Of a stretch of 64,000 nucleotides of DNA, positions 24,501-37,400 are shown one piece after another (within the stretch, counting starts at the first letter, position 1; each line of letters starts with the position of its first letter). The notes under the pieces were generated by a model, which saw nothing but the letters and a program-made list of their open reading frames with translations, had not been told where the DNA came from and did not search any database. The translations under genes and the position numbers were made by a program. Source of the DNA: Hirundichthys speculiger (lineage: Eukaryota > Chordata > Actinopteri > Beloniformes > Exocoetidae); the NCBI GenBank assembly GCA_018398805.1, contig JAGFBZ010002144.1, forward strand, positions 186,001 to 250,000. Direction: 5' to 3'.

Positions 24501-27500
24501 TATTGGAGACTTTGTTATACATTTATTATTAGGTTCCCAGACAGAGAGGTGTACCATTTTGGCTGAAGCACTGGTTCACATGTTCTACACAGGTGCATCT
24601 TGAACACCTGATGTTAAATCAATAAATCACTGTACTTTAAATAGTTTGGTCACGTCAATGTTGCAGCCATTCCATCAACAGCTGTCTGGTGTACGTATTG
24701 ATTCCATGACCCCTTTTGCATGCAAATGTATATTAAACTTTGTTTTTCCTGAACATTTCTCAGTCAGAAAGGGGTAGAATGCCCACTTCTGGGTTGGGGT
24801 GATACCTTGGGTGGAGGGATTTAAGTATCTTGGAGTCTTGTTCACCGGTGAATGAAAAACAGAGAGGGAGATCAATGGTCATGGGGAAGAATAAGTTAAG
24901 ACAAAAGGCAAATTAGGTGGTTGAGGCATATGGTCAGGATGCCTCCTGGACTCCTGTTTTGGGCATGTCCAACCCGGTAAAAGTCCCCAAGGCAGACCCA
25001 GGATCAATTGGAGAGATTTGTCAGGTTAAGCCAACCTAAAACACTTTTCAGAAGGAAGACAGGAGACAGTAGGTTATATTTTACAGAGAGTGCTCAGTTA
25101 CGATATCCAACCTGCTCTGAGTTACTTCTGCCTGAACTCCCTATTTTATTCTCTTGGGGGACGTCCCTAGTTACATAGGATATGCAGCTCTGAGGGGGTG
25201 GGAGTGAGCAACTGCATATCTCTAGTTTGCATTTTATAAAGATAAGTGTACTTAGATAACTGTACAGTGCCTAATGTTCTGTCATGCAGTTCCAGTTCCT
25301 GCTCCTGCAACTGGAACTTGAATAAGTTAATGGATGGATGGATGGATGGAATTACTCATTTGAAATAGCTGACTTGTGCTTTCATAAAATGTACAATGCC
25401 TACATTATGCATTTTTTTTCAATGTCTTTTTTCTTAACTAAATAGAATCAAACTCTAAAGAAAATAATTCGTATTAATGAAAACGCCCTCTCTTTGATCT
25501 GCAGAAAGGGTGTCCATTCAGATGGTCATTTTGATGATCTAAACATACAATTTATGATTGATAAGTTGATTTGCTCTAAATATTTCAGCGATAGTTGTGG
25601 GTTCTTTCTTTCATTGGGGTTCCAGCAAATTTAGTTGGGGTATAAACAGAATTAAATGTTTGACAGTTTTTTTTTGTCTTTAATCAGTGAGATAATGAAT
25701 TCTACATTATTTTTTTCCCCTCATTAATTTCATGATACTTTATCATTATTTTAAGTATGGTGTTAGTGGGTCTAGGATGTAGTATGTAACCTAAATGTGT
25801 CTTTGCGACACTATATCTGAGATAAAAAAAACAAAAGTTACAGTAACAGTAGAAGTTGTAATGGAAGAAAACCAAACTGTAACCTAAAACTTGAAAATGT
25901 ACTTTTGATAATATGGTAACATGATTAAGTCAATATATTATGCTCTTTAAAAAGGTCTTATGCTAAGTCTTGATTTTACTCAAACTGATGGTGGTGGATC
26001 TACAGCAGTTATCAAGTCAAGAGATCACCAGTTATTATAACTCAACAGACAACATGCACAATACAGCTAATACTTTGCAGTCTACTGGTATTAGAATTCA
26101 GTAATAAGTTTAAGTTCCTCTAATGTAAATAAACTGACCTTACTCTCCTCAGGGATTTGACGGCTCTGGAAGGAATGATGAAACAACACCAGGAGCTGAA
26201 GGCAAAAATAGATGGCCGCAGCAAAACCATACAGCAGTGTGCAGATCTTGGCAAGATTTTGATAGCTGCAGGCAATCCTGCATCAGAGGAGGTTGGCCAA
26301 CAAGCTGCACAACTTTACTGTCACACAAAATGCTTAAGTCGTACAATTATTTCATTAAGGCCTCTCCAAAAATGTTATTGTGTTCATGACTGCAGCTTGT
26401 CTTTTACCACAGATAAATGAGAAGTTGGAGAGTCTCTTGACTAAGCAGAAAGACCTTACTGAAAAATGGGACAAACACCAGGAAAAGTTGCAGAGCAGTG
26501 AGTAAATACATTACAGCTACTGAGCAACAAATCAACACAATGCTCAGATTTGACCTGTAACGTACTTTCATGTCTCGTACATCATGATTGATCTCAGTTT
26601 TCTTGTTTGAGCGAACATCACACCTTACTTATGAATATTACTTCAGCAGTAAGACTGTCAGCCCCACTACATGTAAAAAAAATCACATATTTTCACCGTA
26701 GAACACAGTAAGGACCAAATGTGGTAAAATGGTAAGGGTGCTGTTCATCTGCTGTCACCTACAGAACAGGAAAAATTCCAGTTTGCCCTGGAGACAGTAA
26801 AAGCAGAAGCCTGGCTGAAGGCCAAGGAGCCACTGATAACCACCAAGCAACAAGAGGGAGAAGAGGCCCAAGCCCAAACCGATGAGGTCGAGCAGCTTAT
26901 ACGACGCCATGAGGCCTTCCGCAAGGCTGCTGTAACTTGGAAAGATCGCTTCAGCTCCCTCCGCCAGCTTTCTGCCGTAAGCTTTACTATAGATGAATGT
27001 TTCATCGGTTTTCTGGAGTCACAATGTTATGCTGCTACAAAAGAGATATTGTCAATGCTTAGAAGACATTTGCACTTGCAGTTGTATTATTATATGCTTT
27101 AATTTGTCTCATGACATTGACTTATGGTGTAACCCCACACATAATGTGACGTATATAGTACTATGAATTATTGGTATAACTTTCTCTGTAGATGGAGAAG
27201 ATAAAAGAGGAGGACAAAAAGGCAACCCCACTTTCCAGTCGAAGGATGTTCCCATTATCTTGTCTGAACCCCGGTGTTTCCTCAACCGGTGCTACCTATT
27301 CCTTCTTGAGGCAGACGATACAGGCTCACGCCGAGCCTAAACCCTTACAGACCAATTTGAATGCCACCTCCTCAACCCAGAGATTGTCTTCAACACTAGC
27401 CAGCTACAACCCTGTTTTCAATGGATCCGGATACCACGGACTGGAACAGCAGTCTGCTGGGAAGCTGGTAAACACCTCATACCTCGGTATGAACCTACAC

Positions 27501-30500
27501 CCATCTGGGGGTGGAAGCAACTCTGGTTTCTCTGCATCCCAGAGTGGTGGAACAGACATCCCTACTTACCATGGGTTAAATAGTCAAACCGCTGGTAGCG
27601 CAGAGGGTTCTGGGTATTTCGGAGTGACTGCTGGGTGTGTGGGTGGTATGCAAAACCATCTAGGGAGTGGTAAGTTTGGAAGTTCAGGTAACATGGATCA
27701 GCTGCCAAGTGGTGGAGGGATGGGAAGCCCTGGCTTTCTGCCTCAACAAAATATGGGAAGTTCTGGATATTTGGCACCACAGCCTAATATGGGAAGTTCT
27801 GGATATTTGGCACAACAGCCTAATATGGGAAGTTCTGGATATTTGGCACAACAGCCTAATATGGGAAGTTCTGGATATTTGGCACAACAGCCTAATATGG
27901 GAAGTTCTGGATATTTGGCACAACAGCCTAATATGGGGAGTACTGGATATTTGGCACAACAGCCTAATATGGGGAGCACTGGATACCTAGCACAGAATTA
28001 CCAGAGCAGTAGTGGATTGGGAAGCTCAAGCTACTTGCCACAAAATCATTACAGCAGTGGGAGTCTAGGCAGTTCCGGTTACTTGGCGCAGAGTGGAGGC
28101 ATCATGGACCCTAAAATGGCGTATGCGTGGCAGCACCTGAAAGCTGACTACATGCAGCCGAAGATAAACCACATCCACAAGGCTATAAACCCCCTCCTGG
28201 AGGCCAGCCGAGCGCAGCGAGAACAGTTTGGGGACATCCCAATGGCAGACATGATGGGGCCAGAGTCAGGACTGGAGCTCCTCCATGGCCGTCTCCAGAG
28301 GGATCCCCGCGGCAGCCGCTCCGATCCTCAGATGGACCATCTGAGACGAGAGAGGGAGTACAAGCTGGGAAGACAGACCTCAAGTGAACAGGAAATCCAG
28401 GCAAGGCTGAACGAGCTGCCTCTGATCGTACGCCAGGAGCGCTACCGGAGGCATATGGAGAGGCAGTCGTCCAGCGAACACGAGGGGAGCAACAAGCAGA
28501 GGCTACAGAGGCAGGACTCAAGCGATTTAGAGGGTTCTGTTAAGGATGGATCCGACAAACGCTCAGGGTATGTCTTATGATGGTTAATTCTAAACAATTT
28601 ACCAAAAAATTGGCTTCACACTTTACTGTGTGTCCAGCAGGATCCAAGGGATTTTTATGGTTTTGTAAAAAAATTCTGTTTGTGCTTTTATTTCTGGTGT
28701 CTCTGCAGGGAGAAAAGATCCACTATGGCAGAAATTGTAGAACAAGTCCAAGAGAGAGAGGCAGCATATGTAAGTAAAGTCTACATATTGTCCATTAATG
28801 TCATGTGCTATTATCATGTGATATTTTTTTGAATCATCAAGCTTTTATTTTATTTTTTATCTTTATATTATTCTATTTACTAAACTTTTTGAGATAAAGT
28901 CTGACAGAATCAAATTCCTCAGCCCAATTCCAATTCCTCTCTTAACCCTCAATCTCAACCCTTGCCCTTAACCCTCAATCTTGGCCCTCCAAAGTAAATG
29001 TAAGGGCCATCTCGTGACTTAGAAATGGGACTGTGTGGGGGCGGCCTTACGCCAAAGCTACTTCCAGTCTGTCAAGAAAATGACGACGATGAAGAAGAAA
29101 GAGAAGAAGACGTAGAAGAAGAATAAGATAATATAAATATATATAACGAAGACAGTAAGATAGTTTCGTAACATTTATATCTCTATTAACTACGAAAATA
29201 GGTACATTTGTAGCTCGCTTTTTTTTGGCACCATCCTTTTCGAAGACGTCTTGGCGAAAATACACACTGCCTTCTGGGTAGCCCTTACTTCCAAGGGTGG
29301 TGTCGGAAAATCTCAATATTGAAGGCGATACAGCCCTCAAACTTGTCCCTCAACTTGACTTTCTAAGAATCGGGACGACACTTGCACTTAGCGGGAGCGA
29401 ACATTTTTGAGATTGAGGGTTAAGGGAGGAATTGGAATTCACCCTAAGGGCCAATTCCAATTCCTCTCTTAACCCTCAATCTTAACCCTCGAAAGTAAGT
29501 TTCAGGTCTATCTTGTGACTTAGAAATGGGACACCCCTTTAGTGCAGTTACGTCTTCAGACTGAAATGTATCAGAGCCGTGTTGTCTCTGTATTTCCTGA
29601 AATGACTCAGGGATAAACATTGAAAAGAGCGCTGTATATTCTCTAAATAATATTAGCAAATAACACAATACAGGATACATTATTCAGTCCTCCGTCGCTA
29701 CACAACAAGGTATACAAGTAACGTGACGCCAACCCGGACCGCCGACGGGACCGGGACCCGGGACCACCGATGAGTACAACTAACGTGAAGCCGACCGAGA
29801 CCGCTGTCGGGACTGGAACCCCCGGTCGGCGGCCGGTCCCGGGACCGACCGGGACCACCGACCACTGGCAGCAAACATCGTAAAGTAAAAAATAAATGTT
29901 ACGCAACAACGATGTTAATCCATGAAAAAAGTCTCAAACAAACACAATAAAGTGGTTTTGTAACATTTATATCTTTAAGATATACGAAGATACTTACGTT
30001 TGTAGCTATCTTTTTTTGTCGCCATCCATTTCGAAGATGTCTTGGCTAAATTACCCAGTGCCTTCTGGGTAGCCCTTACTACCAAGGGTGGTGTCGGAAA
30101 ATCTCAATTTTGAGGGCGATACAGCCCTCAAACTTGTCCCTCAACTTGACTTGCTAAGAATCGGGACAGCACTAGCACTTAGCGGGAGCGAACATTTTTG
30201 AGACTGAGGGTTGAGATTGAGGGTTAAGGGAGGAATTGGAATTGGCCTAAAGTCTGCCAGAATCAAATTCCTCATTTGCGTGCACAAATCAGGCAAATGA
30301 AGTTGATTTTGATAGTTCATCTTTCATTATGGTTCTATGTTACATTCATTCTTTTTTTTTCTTGTTTCTAAGGCACGGGGGGAGCCTTATCGACCACCTA
30401 GCAGCCTCTCAGCACCCGTGACTCGATTTGACGGACGCCCTCGTGCCAGAGACCGTCCCAAACCAAGGAGGCGGCCACGTCCAAAAGAGTCCGAGGACAC

Positions 30501-33500
30501 TCGGAGATCTCGCTCAGCTCCAGCAACTGGTGCACCAACAACACCCCAGCCACCTTCACACACTGCCCATAATGAAGGCTTCCTCTACCGTAAAAAGGCC
30601 ACCAGCACTGACCTTGAAGCCCAGCAGAGGAGCCCAAACAGGTACAAGCAGAACTGAAACCCCGCTCTTATCTTTTTAGCATAGGCTACATATAACACCC
30701 TCTCCCTGTCCTGCAGTACACAGTACACCTATCTTTTTAGCCATGTTTTCTCATGATTAACAGTCTTTACAGTAAGTCATTTTTTAGTTTTACTGATGAG
30801 GCTTTAGCGTTGATGCTGTTTTTGTATCATTAATGTAGCCATTAACACCTTTTCAGCCAACATGTACAATTAACATGGAACTAAAGTTAGTTTATTCTGA
30901 TCTGTCAGCACCAGCTACAATTATAGCTAAATCAAACCAAATCAAACTTTATTTATATAGCTCAAAAAACTAATGGCTGTCAGCTCAAAATTAGAAGCCT
31001 GCTTTATTCTTGCCTCTGACTGAGAGGTCTAGGTCCAAGTTTTAAAAATGACAAACCTGTTTGTAAACTAGCTTCAGAAGAATCCAAAGCTTCACATGCA
31101 TAACAGCAGTCAAAAGGTGTGTCTGGTCTGTCCATGGAGGTGTGGTTTTGGAGATCCGTCGGGCCTGGAGGACTGGGGGGGTCTGCACAGATTGATTGAT
31201 TTGATTTGATTTGAGCAACCAATTCAGCCAGCACATTTCTTGAACTTTTATTTGTTGTAGCTTTGCAATGGCCCTGCTATGAAACTGTTATATTTTGTGC
31301 CTGATCATACACCTCCCGCTAGCCGCAAATCGTGGATTTAGGAACCTCCGCTAACTGCTATGCAATCTTCCGCTTCCCTAAAGCCGCTATCCGCTTTGCC
31401 GACTCCCTTACTCACATTGTAGGTGTGGCAATGGGCGTGTCATTTGCGCTTTCCGCAAACTTGGTATCTTGTGATCACGGGTTTAGGATAGCGGGTAGCG
31501 GGTGGTCTGACCACCCGCTACCCGCTATCCTAAACCCGCAACCCGCGATTACAAGATACTGAGTTTGTGAAAAGCGCAACCTGAGCTTCTTAATATCTCT
31601 GTTAATTATTGCCATAAACTCATGAAATTTCACTCAGGGATTGACAATGAGAACCTCTATCAGATTTCAGAGGCTGATCCGGATCTGATCCAGAAGGCAG
31701 ATTTTACCGCAATCTGTAAATCACTATATGGGAGAACTGTTGTGCTTGGCGGAGGTCTGCGCTCTCTGAATGCTTTTCTAGTTAAGAAATGCTTTCCTGG
31801 AAGCTCACTGGCTCTTCTTTTTTTGAGCAATTTGTTGAAACTTCTTGGACTATTAAAAAAATGATTAAATCATTTGCTCCACATTAGTTAGAGCTAGTTA
31901 TGTATATATCAGTGCAGAGGAGGAGGAGGAAAGAAGAGGAGGAAGCTCTACAGCAGAGTCCCAGACGAGTTGCTGCTCTGATCTGGATGATAAGACGCTC
32001 CATAGCGGTTAGCGGGTAGCGGCTTTAGGGAAGCGGAAAATTGCTAGTGGGTAGCGCGACCTGCTCTTAAAGGCAATGGCTACTGACGCACTGATTGGTT
32101 AAACAGGTGGAACGCCCTAACCACTCCCATGCATAATATATACAGGTAAGATCGCGGGTTTAGGGAGGTGGAAGATTGCGTTTTTTGCAGGGGAACGCCC
32201 CTCTTGCTACCTGCTATCCCTTAATAGCGGCTTTAGGAGGTTTGGCTGAAGATCGGGCCCTTTGTGTCCATTTCAGACATACACTGGTGGGAGCAATGCA
32301 ACTATATTTAAGAATAATTTTAATTGATCTGGCTCAAATTCCCCAATGATGTGTAATACTATTAATTTTCCACCTGAAAAATGTATTATTTATGCATCTT
32401 TTTTATTTTATAGCAAATCCTGGGTGAACGTATATTGCGTGCTGAAAGATGGACAACTAATTTTCTATAAGGATGCTAAGAACCACAGCACAACCTACAA
32501 TGGAGAGCCTCCCGTTGACCTCAGTGACTGCTCATTTGATCCTTCAATGGGATACAAGAAGAAGAAAAATGTCTTCATTCTTCAGTAAGAATTATTCTGT
32601 TTTGTCATTTTATTGATGGTTGTCATTTTATTGATGGGAGTTTTTTCCATATTAACATATAAATTTCAAATTCATTTGAAGAAATATTTGATTATTTTTA
32701 GGAAGCTAGTTCTCAGGGTCTCCTGTCCCTACTAGTGATCCAGTAATTGTGGATTGTCTTGCAACAACTGTGCATCGCTTTATGGAATCATATCACACAG
32801 CAGCAATGACGCCAGTAGTTCACTGAGCTACACTGGCAAAGATGACAAAGAGCCTCAAAAAAGTAATGGCAGAAGGGAAAATGTGAAAGTCTATGGAGCC
32901 CCGTTTGGGTCATAATTCAATGAATAAATTAGTCTATTGTTATGCAATACAGCCGTTTATTATTATGAAATACGTATCCATTATTATGAAATATTTCCCA
33001 TTATTATGAAAAAAATGTAATTATTATGAAATATATTTTTATTATTATTTAATATTAGTTTATTGCATAATAGTTTATTTCAGAATAGGCTTTTTTATCG
33101 AAAAATGAGTTTTTACATAATTGCTTCCTTTTTCATAAGAATTAGTTTTTTACATAATAATGACATTTTGCCAGTGGGCGGGACCATTGGTTGACCTGCA
33201 CGCTCATTGGCTGATCCTTCTCCATTCTATTCTACGCTCTGACATCGAACTAGTTTTGGCCGTGAGTTCCCGTTAGCAGCGGGCCGTGGCGTCATCAAGG
33301 TGCGCTCCTAGTCCGATTGTAGCTATGCTAGCTTGGACTGAGCTACGGGAAACCTTGACCATATTCACTGTTCTGTTGCTTATGCCTGAATGAAAGAGCA
33401 GCCAATCACATAAATGGCTCCGCCCTCTCTGCTGTGATTGACACGCAAATCATTCTCATGAAAACAAAGCCATTATTATGTAAAAGCTCATTCTTATGAA

Positions 33501-34421
33501 AAACGAAAACATTATCATAATAATAGGAAATACTACATAATAATAAACGCCTGTTTTTCCTAATGATAGACTCATTTATTCATTGAATTATGACTCAAAT
33601 GGGGCTCCATAAAAGTCACAGAGCAAACAGGAGAATAAATCTCAGACTATGTTTTAAAAACAATTGAACCTCAATGGCTATAAGAGAACCCTTTGAGAAA
33701 GAAATTGTGAAATTTCCTTGTGTCAGTTTAAAACAGTGCAATATTATTATTCATCAGAAATAGGGAAAACAATAGTCACTGACTTTTATCTTTTTTTTTT
33801 ACACAGAGTAAATGATGGGAACAACTTTGTATTCCATGCAAAAGATGAGGTAAGAATATCTGCTGCAGTTAACATTTTTTTGATTAAGTTTAAGGGCGGT
33901 GTATAACATAGCTAAAGCAGGTTTTGATTATTTGAATAAAAAACAAATTTTGGCATTTCTGATTGAACTGTGTTTGTCATAAATACAGAAAACATTCTAC
34001 TGGTCCCTCTGGTCCTTTTAATAGGGTGCAAAAATCCACTTTGCCTCAGTGAAAACAGTGAGGCAGGAGGTCTCTGTACGATGGACTATTGACATGTGCT
34101 GATAAACATCGATAATTTTAACTCTGTGATTAAAAACACAAGCTCACTGGGAAAATGAGTCTTCTTAAGGAAAGAGGAGGTACCATAGCATCCGTTAATT
34201 TACACATTAGTGAAGGATGTTGCTGTTTTTCTGTTACTGACTAAATCCCAAATATAATGTTGTATATTTATTAATTTGATGGATTGGATTTGGTGACCGG
34301 AATAGGCCGATATTTAGCTTGACCAGTGATGATAATTGGCATATCAGGTTCAGGGAAATCAGAATTTGAAAAAAAAAAAAAAAAATTACTAACTAACTAA
34401 CTAAAATAAGCAAACCTTGTT

Positions 34422-34454
<33 letters not shown>

Positions 34455-37400
34455 ATTAATTTTAGCAGATGGTGTGTGAAAAATAATCTTTATCCTGTTT
34501 TATGGTGGTACCTAATGAAATGTGTAAAAAAAGAGAGAAGGTAAAAGAACTATGATCAGACAGATTATGGTGCACACTGTCATTTCTCTTCATATTTTCA
34601 GGTTTTACTCATACAAATACCACTGATATAGTAAATTGGATCACTCTGATTTTAGATTTCCAGTAAATAAGTTATCTCATCTGCTGCAGCTTTGGAGAAA
34701 ATGTAAGTGATTAAGAGTCATTTATGTTAAAATTTTATTGCAAACACATTTTTTTTAAAGCTACTTTATATACTTTCAATTAAATTTCCATTAAACAAGA
34801 AAAATCAGTTTTGGTAGGTAAGAGCTTCAAAATGGCTTCAAAAAGAAATCAAAGAAATCTGGATTTTTAAGTTTGGAGAAGCATTGATATTTAAAGTGAA
34901 AAATATTTAAGAATCTTGAATGCACATATTCATTATCAAGAGGATGATCAAATATATACAGTATAAATGTTGAAATTAGGGCTGGGCAACAATAAAAATT
35001 TTAATCGCGATTAATCGCATTATTTCTCTGATTAATCACGATTAATCGCAGTGTATACGAAAAATCAAATAATGAATTCAAAAGTAGTGTAAAGGTCACT
35101 TTTATTTAAATGTTCTCCTGCCATATGAACTAAAGTGCCATAACATTTGTTGTTGAAACACTTTTAACATCAGCACTTGTCAGTAACACATATTTAGTGT
35201 AAATCTCATCTTTAAAAAATGTAAAATAAAATAAAGCTTATTGCCACTGCCAGGGCAGTTTTTTTTTTAATGAAAAAAAAAAAAGTCTACCAACAAAATC
35301 CTAACAATCTAGAGGCCACAATAATAACATTAAACAGGTAATTTCTGAGTTAACAGCAGAAACTTTTAACGGGGAGTTCAACTTGTCAGTTGTTACAAAT
35401 AACCTTGTTTCTGTTGAATCATCCACATGGAGAACTTTAAAATGAAAATGTCCATGTTAAAGTTCTGTAACTTTATCAATCCGTAATTATCTGTGTATCA
35501 TTTGTTTTTTTTCCATTTTCGACTGTCAATCAAAAATTTTAAAAATTAAAAAGTGACTTTTTATTTATTTTTTCCGTTTTTTAATCTAACACAAAAAAAT
35601 GCCTTATATTTCAATTTTAGCAAACAGGCCACAGGACTGAATTTGTTTTTAATAATTTATTGTCTGGTTTACGTGACCCGGAAATGGCTTTGTTTTATAA
35701 TCAAGGAACAGACTTTCTGTTGTCATTACACATCTGAGCCACTAGATGGAGCCGCACTGCAGTAACCAGCTAGAGAACAGCAGGACAGTCAACACACTCA
35801 GATCTGATATAAAATGGAGGAATGACGCGATCGTCTTGAACAAAGGGTTTGAAAGTTTCTTTTTCCAGACAGAATTGTTAATATTGCTACCTGAGTTGCT
35901 ACCCGAACTGTAAAGTTCACAGATTTTTTTTAAGTTTGTTTTAGTTTTACCTGCCAATTATTTTCCGGTTCTGCAGCAGCCAGTAACAGACTTTTCAAAA
36001 CAAAAGCATGTGAGCAACATGCGTTAATGAGCGATAAAATAAATGTCAGCGTTAATAAACGAACGCGTTAACACGATAATAATGCGTTAACTTGCCCAGC
36101 CCTAGTTAAAATAATAACCAATGAGCCCGTTTTGGTATGCCAATGCCCAGAATCCATAAAATATGTCATTTTACACCAGGCTCCATTGCTCCTGGGCCCC
36201 CAAAATGCAACAACCACCACTGCTAATCTGAGCAGACTGTGATCTTAGAATAATCATTAATGTATTTCTGCCAGCAGATGATGCCAAAGACTAGGTTCAC
36301 CACTCTCCCAGTGACACATATTAAAAAATATTCATAACAAATCAGCAATTTGTATAAAAATTCTAGAAAAAATACAGCTAAATTCTGATATCTTAAGCTG
36401 TCTACCACCATAAAGGTTTTGGCATTTTGTTGATATTGTAGATGAGAAAAGAATACTGTTCATAAAGTTGTCAAGTAGTTGCAAAGAAATTCACCAAAAT
36501 GTAACCACTGACTGCAATATTCTAAAAATAAATGACCAATTATGCTGATATATCCAGCAATATTTCTGCTAAGTTTAGGTATCATAAAAAATGTGTTTCG
36601 TGTCCAAGGTTTAAAAATGTCACTGTATGTGTACCGTCGGACCGATCTGAACAGAACACACAGGAATTAATGAGGTGAGGGTGGACAATGTTTGTGGTGC
36701 GTTTGAATTCGATAGACCATATAGACCATATGTTGCAGTGTGTGAAATGTTTGCGATCATTCAACCTTGCCTCCTCAGGACAAATAGGTGATTTGTAATT
36801 ATTTTTTTCATTTGAATGTGACAAAAACCATCCACTAGCTCTTTCACAGTGAATAATGCTGACACCGTTGGATGTCCATAAAGCATACTTCGTACGGTAG
36901 ACACTGATGAGTATATTCTGTACACATGAAGCACAAAGTAGATACCAGACATAATGTGACCAAAATCATGTTCCTTTGACCACATGGTGGTACGATAAAG
37001 TTAATCCAAGATTGTCATTTACATTTGTTCCAAGTGGAAGAAACCTCACACAAATAGATTTTGGGGCAGATTGGACAATGCATGCGCATGACAAAAAAGC
37101 TTTTCCATTCAAAGTGAGTCATCGAAATTCGCAGTTACACTCATGGCAACTCCCTTTGAGAGAAAGTTACAGTTTTCACTGTCAGTCATCTAGTGTCGTC
37201 ATCACGACACATTACTCTGTGTTGCTAGGCAGCTAGCAAACCATTAAAAAAAACGTCCGGATGCAAGGTTTCCTTTTCTTGCTCTGAAGCGTTTAATATT
37301 GCAAGTGTGAAGTGGTAGTTATCGGGAAGTTAAAACACATGGACCTGCTAGCAGCAGTGAACTCTTATAATTTTTACATGAAATAAACTGGGTTAGGGGC

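Larger units (their letters stand above)
28895..30274. repeat. 27-bp direct repeats bracketing a transposon dimer
   Basis: TAAAGTCTGACAGAATCAAA plus TTCCTCA at 28895-28921 recurs at 30248-30274 with a single A/C difference, immediately outside the two TIR elements. Confidence 0.9.

Noticed and set aside
27667..27990. Additional frames on both strands within the spectrin variable exon
   Set aside because: The 36-bp in-frame repeat keeps alternative frames open; only the frame linked to the conserved flanks is supported.
32414..33849. PH-domain exons belonging to a separate gene
   Set aside because: Phases join perfectly with exon 30641 and with 39826, so they are internal exons of the spectrin gene.
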